A DNA stretch of 64,000 nucleotides from Vicia villosa (taxonomy: Eukaryota; Streptophyta; Magnoliopsida; Fabales; Fabaceae), in assembly GCF_029867415.1 (NCBI RefSeq), contig NC_081183.1, positions 114,675,061 through 114,739,060 of the forward strand. Reading direction: 5' to 3'. A program made the translations under genes and the position numbers. Below, one piece after another: positions 56,212 to 64,000 of this stretch (position 1 is the stretch's first letter; the number at the start of each line of letters is the position of its first letter). A model generated the notes under the pieces. That model did not search any database. It worked only from the letters and a program-made list of their open reading frames with translations, and was not told the origin of the DNA.

Positions 56212-58300
56212 TAAGTTATCTTTGAACACCCATTTACATCCAATGGCCTTCTTATGAGAAGGTAATGATACAAGATCCCATGTTTTGGTTTTAATCAAAG
56301 CATCCAAATCAGATTTGATAGCAATCCTCCAATTTTCATCACAAATAGCAGTCTCATATGTGGTAGGTTCAGTAATGGTAGACAGATTTTAAGAAAAATG
56401 TTTGTGTGAAGAAGATAAAGAATCATAGGAAATATGAGAGGATATAAGGTACTTAAAGGAAGAGGATGGTGTGACATCAGCTGAATGCATTGCATTGGAC
56501 ATAAGATTGTAGTGGTAGTCTTGATGGTATTGAGGAGAATGAGTTTGTATGTTTGATTTTCTGACAGGAATATGAATGGGTGTGGGTGATATAGGGCTTG
56601 TGTCAATGACATGAGATGATGGGATTGAAGTGTTATTGTTTGAGATAGAAGGGCTATGCTGAATATTGTTTGAGCTAGAAAGTGTGCTATTCTGATTTAC
56701 ATCAGCTGGTAGTGGAGTTAAGATAGGTGAGACTGTTTTGAAGTGATGATCAAAAAATCATCCAAACAAGATGCATATGGGGAGGTAGGATTAATGGGAG
56801 TAGCTGATGAAGAAGCACAATTAAGGTTGTAAGGGAATAGATGTTCAAAGAAATGCACATCTCTAGAAAGGAATAATTCCTTACAATGCAGATCAAACAA
56901 TATGTGTCTCTTTACACTAAGTTTATACCCCCAATAAATGCATTTTCTAGATCTAGAATCCAATTTCTTTATATGAGATTTAAGTGTGGCTGCATAACAG
57001 AGAGATCCAAAGACTTTTAGGTTTATTACGTCAGGAATTTTTATATAGCATTTGGTAAGGTGACCTTTGTTTCAAGAAAACTGTAGGTAACCTATTTATC
57101 ATGTGGACAACATGACTAACAACATGAGCCCAAAAGATAGTGGGAAGGTGTGCTTGAAATAGAAGAGCCCTAATGATGCCTAGAAGGTGTTGATCCTTCC
57201 TCTCAATAATGCCATTTTTTTAGGGGTAGCAACACAAGATGTTTGATGTATGATGCCTCATTGTTTGTAAAATTCGGTGATATTGAATCATTACCATTAT
57301 CAGATCTGAAACATTTAATGTGGCAATTAAACTGAGTTTTCACCATTGTCACAAATGATTTGATGTAGGATGATGTTTCAAATTTCAATCTCATGAGAAA
57401 AATCCAAGTAAATATGCTTTTGTCATCTACAATTGTTAAAAAATACTTGAATCCCATTAATAATGGTAAGGCCAAAGGATCCCATATATCCACATGAAAC
57501 AAATCAAAAAATGAATGAGATGTATGAGAACTTGTGGGAAAAGGCAATTTCTTTTGTTTTCCATAAAAGCATACATCACAAGGAGCATTATGGTTGACAT
57601 ATTTGATAAAAGGAAACACTTTATTGAGTTCAAGCATCTTGACATTTGAAGCATGACCAAGTCTAGAGTGCCATAGGCTACAACTAGAAATTTTATATAT
57701 AGAATGAGTAAGTACATAATTGATATGGTGAACGGATGGATTGTTAGGCAAAAAAAACTTGAGGAGATGTTAATAGGTACAGTCCATCATGCAATTCAGT
57801 TGTGCAAATCATCTTCTTGGAGGATGAATCCAATATAATGCAATCAATATCATCGAAAATGAGGCGACAATGAAGAGTTTTGGTTAGTTTGTGAACTGAT
57901 ATGAGGTTAAAGGTAAAATGAGGCAAATATAAAACATCAGTCGGGTAAAAACAAGCATTGAACTGTATAGTGCCTAAAAAATTAGCAGTGACAAGGCTAC
58001 CATTTGGTAATTTGACAGTGAGAGGTTTAATTCTCTTAAAGCATTGAAAATATTCTTGTGGGAAACACACATGGTCAGTGGCACCAGTGTCTAATATGAA
58101 GGTTTTAGGTGGAAGTGAATTGGGAAAAATACAGATAATACCTGAATTGAGATCAGAGTGGGAGGTGAGGTGATTGATGCTATAAGAGTGTAATTGTGAT
58201 GAACCTCGGAGTAAAGCTAACAAAGCTTTGTGTTGCTCAGGAGTAAAAGCCAGAACAGTAGAATCTTGGGCAGTAACTTCAGATAAGTTACCTGATTGTT
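56212..58300 (-). pseudogene. Ty1-copia pol remnant, antisense
   Basis: Reading from 58300 down, the protease has FILDTGATDHVC (in 57744-58223). The pre-integrase and integrase parts show CSLWHSRLGHASNVKMLELN, CDVCFYGKQKK, FHVDIWDPLA and CFRSDNGND (57203-57751). A broken middle includes YWGYKLSVKRHILFD (56718-56963). The start of reverse transcriptase (GCKWVFKDNLEHVS) ends abruptly at the Ogre gag junction near 56212. Several stops and shifts separate these pieces. It is not of the SIRE lineage by these motifs. Confidence 0.82.
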
Positions 58301-58357
58301 CCTCAGATCTGCTTGCACATTAATTAACTATAGCATCCTGCTTCCAATGTGGGGGGT

Positions 58358-59798
58358 TGATCGGAAAAATAGCAAGTGTACTATTTTCACCGATGTAGTA
58401 ATAATGGGTTTTACCCCAAGTATCGATCACGAGGATTGCGTAGGAAAGATAAATTATTGTAAACAGTCAATTAAACAAAAGAGCATATGGGGTTTTTATA
58501 TTGGAATAATAAAATTCAAATAAATAAGCTGAAAGTAAAATAGCTTTTGTGTATAAATTTAGAGTAATGCCAAGGTAGGTGTATGATCAGCCTTCTAATG
58601 ACTCTGTAATAAGATCTCTTTAACAAGTTCATATGATGAAACTATTTGTTCTTAAGGGTGTTTTCCTAAGTCCTTAGTGAAAACCTTTTGGTTTGCAATC
58701 CTAATGCCTAAGTCCTTAGAAACAAAGGTTTGTGAACCAAAGATGTAAATAATCAAGAATTTTTCAAATAACCTTACAGTATCCCTAGGCCTAGGTGATA
58801 ACAATAAGATTTAATTGTTTAAAAACCTTAACAACCGTAGTCCTACAGATTGTTAATCGTGGATCAATCTTGTTTTGCCGACAAAGAAAGCAATAAAAAC
58901 ATTAAACAATTAAATTGCAAAATATGAAAGCTTGATTAAAGAACAACGATATTCAGAGTCATTACAATGCAAATCAGGGACACCCCCCTGGCATTGGGGG
59001 GTTTAGCCTCTCATAATATTCAAGAAACCAAAATCAGAAAGTTTAGACATTTACAAAAGATTAGGAGAACTCTGATCTTCAATGGTTTCCACCGTTGAAT
59101 CTCTTCGTCTTCCACAACCTTGATAACGCTATCTTGCTCTCTTCTGGAATTCTTTCGTACGATTAAAAGTGTCTTCTCCTTGTCTATCAATCCTCTTTTA
59201 ATCCCTCTAGGTTTTCAGATCTCAGCCAGAATACCCAAATTGCCCCCGGAACTTTAAAATTGTAAAAACATAGAAAATCAGAAATTCTGTCCGCACAGGC
59301 TGACACGGCCGTGTCACTTGACACGGGCTGACCGTGTCAGCTTCTGCCACTTTTGGGGAGAATTCTTCAGCAGGTCGGACACGGCCGTGTCACTTGACAC
59401 GGTCTGACCGTGTCCGACCCTGCCTCTTTTGGTTTTGACTTTAACATCAAAGTTGTAGCCCTTTTCGTTAGCGGAATTTTGCCACCGGAACCGCGTCATT
59501 CCGAGTTACGAAGCTCCAGTTACGATCAAAATACTACACGCCTATCAAGATTTTCAGTTTCTTTTACACCAACACTTGTGCAATTTCCATCTGATCCAGA
59601 ATTAACCTACAACCACCGAGTAGAGAGATCAAAAGCATCTAAAAAGACATGATAAAGGGCACAAAAACATAATGCAATCAATTAACTAATATTAAAGGAA
59701 TCAACGAAAAATTCTTGAAAACAACCACAAAGTGTTACCAAGTATGACGATCTTATGCCGAATTTATGACGAAATTAAGTAGAAATGGTGACCGATCA
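58358..59798 (-). mobile_element. Athila-type LTR, antisense (1441 bp)
   Basis: On the minus strand it begins TGATCGGTCACC and ends CCGATCA, a 7-bp terminal inverted repeat. It is preceded on that strand by TAAGTTTGGGGTTG, a purine tract in a GAGGACAAGCAATGAGATAA context typical of Athila-like elements. It is therefore a 3' LTR. The flanks (GGGGT and CAACC) do not match because only one LTR is present. Palindrome doublets lie at 59302-59338 and 59378-59414. No coding content. Confidence 0.75.
59302..59414. repeat. Palindrome doublets GACACGGCCGTGTC in Athila-type LTR
   Basis: Each doublet is a perfect 14-bp palindrome (59302-59315; 59378-59391) followed 4 nt later by GACACGG-5 nt-CCGTGTC (59320-59338; 59396-59414). 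The doublets are 76 bp apart. Confidence 0.93.
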
Positions 59799-61588
59799 CA
59801 ACCCCAAACTTATCTCATTGCTTGTCCTCAAGTGATGCATGAGAGAACAAAACAAAGGTCACCCTTCATGCTACCACATTACAACCAATGCTTTTCGCAA
59901 CTCAATTATACCTTTCCGATAAATTTTTTCAGTTTCGCGAACCGGGTTTTCCGCTTCACTTCCACGTCAAAGTACTCCTTCACCTGCAAGCTTTTTCACA
60001 TTTCTCACCAATTCTCTCGGGGTTAAAATGAACTTCACTCACAAGTCATGATATGCAATACCAACTTTTAAATTTGAGTAAACTCTACTTTCATACACAA
60101 ACACTCTACACACACTTTTTGAGGTCTTTGGGATGTAGCGGGGCTTAGGTGCGGTGAGATAAACAAGGAAAAGGATACACAAGGGTTATAGGCTCAGCAT
60201 TCATGTTGTTTTTCTTGTTTTCGTGCTTCTTATAGCATCATAGGATTTAACCACACCCTTATTTCTATTCCTTTTCTTTTCTTTTTTTTTTTGCTTTGAG
60301 TGTGTGATAAATCAATGAGTCTTTTTCTTTAGGCGAGTGCTTCTTCGAATTCGTCCTTTTCTTAAGGAACTTTGATGTCTCAACATTTTTCTTTTCTCTT
60401 TTTTTTTCATTCATTTTTTCGCACTCGCCATTCTTTAGGTGTACTACCCCAAACATACAATTTTTGCACTGATATAACACAACATTACAACACTTATGCC
60501 GAGCAGGGTAAGAAATTAGTTTTTTTTCTTTTTGGCCGTGAGTTAATATATGTGGTTAACACAAACAAGGGATACAGGCTCAAATGGGTTTACAATGGAT
60601 AAAATTAACCATGGGAAGGCTAGAAAGGCTCAGAGGGAAACAGAAACAATGTGCCTCAGTGTGTGTGATCATGTAGTGTTATATGAGCAGAATGTATGCA
60701 AATTCAAAGTGATAAAGTCATACCTGACTACTCTCTTATGATGATATATTTTTGGCTTTTTTGTGTTCTCACCATGTTGGGCATAGCTTACAGGATCCAT
60801 AGTACTTATCGTGTGATGTTGCTCCTTTTTCGGTTCGTGTGTACCAACTTTCAATCTCGGTCCGGTGTCATCAAGTTGCGTCCAACAATTATTTTTGGTT
60901 GAATCAACTTCCAGCGATGCCTGGGATGCAAGTTTGGGTTGGATCTTTCATCCTTTTACTACCATTCCATCAACCATCCGGTAAATCTCATCAATCTGTA
61001 ACACTTGGTAAACATAATAGCATAGAAATACTAGGAAAAACAACTACTCAAAAAATAAAAAAAACAGAACGCAATAAAACCCCCCCACACTTGAACGAAA
61101 CATTGACCTCAATGTTTCAATTCGAGATAGCAAGGGTGAACTCACAGAGGGTACTGCGACTCCAGCTTCCGCTTCCTAGCTTTCACCAGAGAGACCCACT
61201 TTTCTTTATTTTCTGAAAAACAAAACAAAAAGTAAACCGCATTATTAAAACCGTGGGTTGCCTCCCACGAAGCGCTTCGTTTAACGTCGCATGGCTCGAC
61301 GGTCCATTACCCTTTATTAAGGAGGGTACTTCCTCCTCCAAATCTGGTTGCTTGTCACTTCTCCAAACCTGGTTGCTTTTCTCTTCAATTTACTATCCAC
61401 TTTCATCTTCTCACTTTGATTTGCTTCTTTCTTTTTCTTCTTAACTTCTATAGCGACCTTAGGACTTTTGATAGAAACATGAGCTAGTTCCACTTGAGAA
61501 GCTATGCTTGAAACTTTTTCTTGGAGATGTTTAGGGCTTTTGTATTCTCCCTCACTTTTGATCATACCAACAGAAGCTTGATCATGTA
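59799..61588 (-). mobile_element. Athila-type 3' internal region, antisense
   Basis: From the right, the minus strand shows a Lys-rich end of a polyprotein (about 61565-61317, KKKKKEANQSEKMKVDSKLK). Then comes the hallmark GACGTTAAACGAAGCGCTTC, with GGGAGGCAACCC at about 61255-61290. A long non-coding region then runs down to the purine tract at 59799-59812. Catalytic domains are absent. The other small ORFs here (for example 60265-60480, 60839-61216) have no recognisable content. Confidence 0.7.
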
Positions 61589-63132
61589 TGTTAGACGCTG
61601 GCCTTAGGATCTAGAGGGGGGGGTGAATAGATCGTTCACAGTTTTGCGGAGTTAAACGACTTTTCAGCGGAAGTGATTCTGAATCGACTCGCGTCTATTC
61701 CGAACCACTATCGAAACGATTGTATATGTGTTTAAAACCAGTCGAAGACTTGAGATAAGTGATAAGAGTATATGTTGCAGAATCAAAGCGTTACTCTTAT
61801 TGAAAATCAGATTAACTTTTTGTATGATGGACAATGTTTGCAATGCAGTAAGAGTGATAGAAACAAATATACAAACACTTGGTGATAATGATCAAATTGA
61901 TGGTGATTCAATATGTGATGGATTGTGATGTTTATATAGGTTCTTAATTCACAATCTTAACACTCGAATCGTTGATCAATTTGCTATTATAACCAAATAT
62001 GAACAGAATGTAAATGAAAAAGTAAAAGCGACAAGAACACGATATTTGTTTAGGCAGTTCGTCGATCGTCCTCGCTACGACTACGTCTGCCCCCAATTCC
62101 AAATTGAAATTGGGTAATCTTTCATTAATGTTGAAAGTAGTATATACAAAGAAGATAACAAAGCGATAAACGATAAACCAATTATGTCAATCCTTTGAAT
62201 CTTCTTCCCCCTTAATCTTGAGCAAGATCAAGGTTATCCAAGAGCTTCACTTTGATTCCCTTCTGCAGTGTCTTGATTCCTTGAACTCCCCGTTCCTCAA
62301 TCGTTACACTCAGCCGAATCCTCAATGAACGCCTCTTGATAAAAACCCCCAAGAACCACCCGTCGTGGAGGACAAAACCCGCAGATTTTATTCACCAACA
62401 AACCCCACAAACCTTCACCCACTAGGAATCTTCAATTCCGTTCCATGGACGTTATCGAACTCATCACTAACCCGCAACGCAAGAATGATTATGTGTAATT
62501 GTGTTGGAGATGATGAAGAACGAAGATGAGAAGCGTTTGTGTATCTTTCAGTCGTTGGTGTTACTTTGAATAATGAACCTTTGATAATATATATGATAGC
62601 TTAACAGTTGGAGATGAGAGAAACAAAATTTTTGGCATTCTTGATCAGTTAGGTCGACCTCTTGTAGTGCTTAGGTCGACCTAGCAGAGCTTGCAGAATT
62701 TTGCTCCCAGTTAGGTCGACCTGTTTAAGGAGTAGGTCGACCAGAATCCTCTTCAAATGCATTCTGGGGACATTTTCTCAGATTAGGTCGACCTAGTCGT
62801 TGTGTAGGTCGACCTAGCAGACTGGTATGCAAATTTCATCAATTTAGGTCGACCTAGATGATGTGTGAGTCGACCTAGCAGAAGTATGTGGATTTTTCTC
62901 CATTTTAGGTCGACCTGGGTTGACAGTAGGTCGACCTAACTGCTGGTTTTCTGCATTCTTCTTGATCTGCTTGTGTTGAGTCGACCTATAAGTATAATAG
63001 ATCAACCTGTACTGTCATGAGTGATCAATGCTTGCTTTTCTTTGAGTTTTCTGCTTCCGTCTTGTTGTTTGAATGCTTATTTGAGTTTGCCATAAATCAA
63101 AAACATCTTTGAGTGTAATCTTGTATTCACAT
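61589..63132 (-). mobile_element. SIRE-lineage 3' LTR, antisense, approximate ends
   Basis: On the minus strand an AAAAAGGGGGAGCA purine tract (63133 and above) is followed by a probable LTR start TGTGAATACAAG at 63132. The other end carries TTCACCCCCCCCTCTAGATC and is placed near 61589 (TGTTAG on plus), but it could be some bases off. The LTR contains the GGTCGACC palindrome array. No coding content. Confidence 0.6.
62650..63008. repeat. AGGTCGACCT palindrome array
   Basis: Nine copies of the GGTCGACC core, most within AGGTCGACCT, plus three degenerate ones (GAGTCGACCT, GATCAACCT), are arranged as six pairs. Members of a pair are about 18-29 nt apart and pairs recur about every 60-70 nt. 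Confidence 0.92.
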
Positions 63133-63653
63133 GCTCCCCCTTTTTGATGATGGCAAACCATTAGTCGAAGCTTTGGTGGTAAGTGATAAAGACTCAACAA
63201 AGCTCCCCCGTACATCCAGCATCTATCTCTCAACAAGGCAATCTCTCAACAAAGCTCCCCCGTACACTCAGCATCTATCTCCCCCTTTGTCAACATCAAA
63301 AAGAGATACAACGAAAATAGAAGAGTAACGAGAGAAACATAGATAAAATGCTAGCATTCATAAAAAGGTAGCCAGTTATAGCATGAGAGTCAAATGAGCA
63401 AGAGCGATATATGTATGAAGTCACTATAAGCATGTTAATTGATAGCATATTATAGTATCAATAATATTTTTGGAAGTGAACAACAATAACGTTACCGCTT
63501 TCTCAACTTTAATGGCAGCCTTTAACCAATGTGGAATGACGCCTGGCTAGATGATGAACTACCTTTACGCTAAGAAAAATGTTAGCAAAAGAGAACATAT
63601 ATATATATATATATATAAAGTAAAGGAATAATATTAAGAGAGAACAAACGTAA
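63133..63653 (-). other. SIRE-lineage 3' untranslated region, antisense
   Basis: It carries several pyrimidine runs that are purine tracts on minus (GCTCCCCC at 63134 and about 63203 and 63261, CTCCCCCTTTG at about 63281). A short TA repeat lies at 63598-63616. The order is that of a sirevirus 3' region. Confidence 0.7.
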
Positions 63654-64000
63654 TTAGCCCAAATTAGAGATATCGAGTATCCCTAATTCCCTACGAATGT
63701 TGAAGTATTGCTCTGTTGCTAGAGGTTTGGTGAAGATGTCAGCTAGTTGCTTCTTGCTTTCTACATGTTCAAATGTAACGTCTCCTTTCTCTACATGATC
63801 TCGTAGAAAGTGATGTCTTATTTCAATATGCTTGGTACGTGAGTGTAAGACAGGATTTTTACTCAAGTTTATGGCACTTGTGTTATCGCACATGATAGGT
63901 ATGCGATCAAGCTTAATACCAAAGTCAAGAAGTTGTTGCTTGAGCCATAATATTTGTGCACAGCAGCTTCCAGCAGCTACATATTTTGCCTCAGCAGTAG
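63654..64000 (-). CDS. pol: SIRE-lineage copia RNase H end, runs off window
   Basis: The minus strand is open from the window edge to a stop at 63654. It encodes TAEAKYVAAGSCC...WLKQQLLDFG, the RNase H motif CDNTSAINLSKNPVLHS, TKHIEIRHHFLRDHVEKGDV and ADIFTKPLATEQYF, ending LGILDISNLG. This is the C-terminus of a copia RNase H of the SIRE lineage. It differs clearly from SIRE-1 and SIRE-2. At most 116 codons are visible, and no break is seen. Confidence 0.85.
   Translation of the reverse strand, partial: TAEAKYVAAGSCCAQILWLKQQLLDFGIKLDRIPIMCDNTSAINLSKNPVLHSRTKHIEIRHHFLRDHVEKGDVTFEHVESKKQLADIFTKPLATEQYFNIRRELGILDISNLG

Overview
The window is plant nuclear DNA made almost entirely of nested and broken transposable elements. 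I find no intact host gene. The mix points to a large-genome legume, probably tribe Fabeae (pea, vetch, lentil or Lathyrus). It contains Ogre/Tat-type Ty3-gypsy LTRs starting TGTCATACCCC with a tRNA-Arg-type primer site, Maximus/SIRE-type Ty1-copia elements, a Tekay-type chromovirus, an Athila-type remnant and CACTA transposons. Family names come from sequence hallmarks and remembered family features, not from a database search.

Layout of the left half. Positions 1-11584 are a very young, pol-less Ogre derivative: the 5' LTR is cut by the window edge, the internal region is 3123-8001 and the 3' LTR is 8002-11584. It sits inside the right end of a CACTA element (11585-11998). That element interrupts the gag of a SIRE/Maximus copia element (SIRE-1, to 20075). 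SIRE-1 in turn lies in an Ogre/Tat-type LTR (20076-23766 plus 32669-32823). The same LTR also holds a complete Tekay-type element (23767-32668, target duplication GGTGC). The host LTR then abuts a decayed copia remnant (about 32860 onward).

Middle. A complete non-autonomous CACTA element (34387-40047, target duplication TCA) carries exon pieces of at least four unrelated host genes: prolyl oligopeptidase, dihydrodipicolinate synthase, a C2/GRAM-type protein and the C-terminus of cysteine desulfurase NFS1. Introns and splice sites are still present in several. It is followed by a decayed gypsy fragment, an antisense Tat-type LTR, an antisense SIRE 3' remnant and an antisense Ogre remnant.

Right part. 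A second, very young SIRE element (SIRE-2, 46468-56060, open gag and pol) splits the antisense Ogre gag remnant. Beyond it lie an antisense copia remnant (56212-58300), an antisense Athila-type 3' end with its LTR (58358-61588) and the 3' end of another antisense SIRE-lineage element running off the window (61589-64000).

Most notable signals. (1) An 11-unit hairpin array in the Ogre derivative has outer stems that change in a compensatory way between units. (2) Four unrelated LTR families each carry short tandem arrays of perfect palindromes spaced about 50-76 nt. (3) A CACTA element has captured several genes. (4) Two SIRE copies with near-identical pol carry unrelated ORFs at the same place after pol. 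(5) The Tekay copy is disabled twice, by a 16-bp duplication and by loss of the integrase catalytic Glu. (6) The Ogre LTR contains a tRNA-like A-box/B-box pair.
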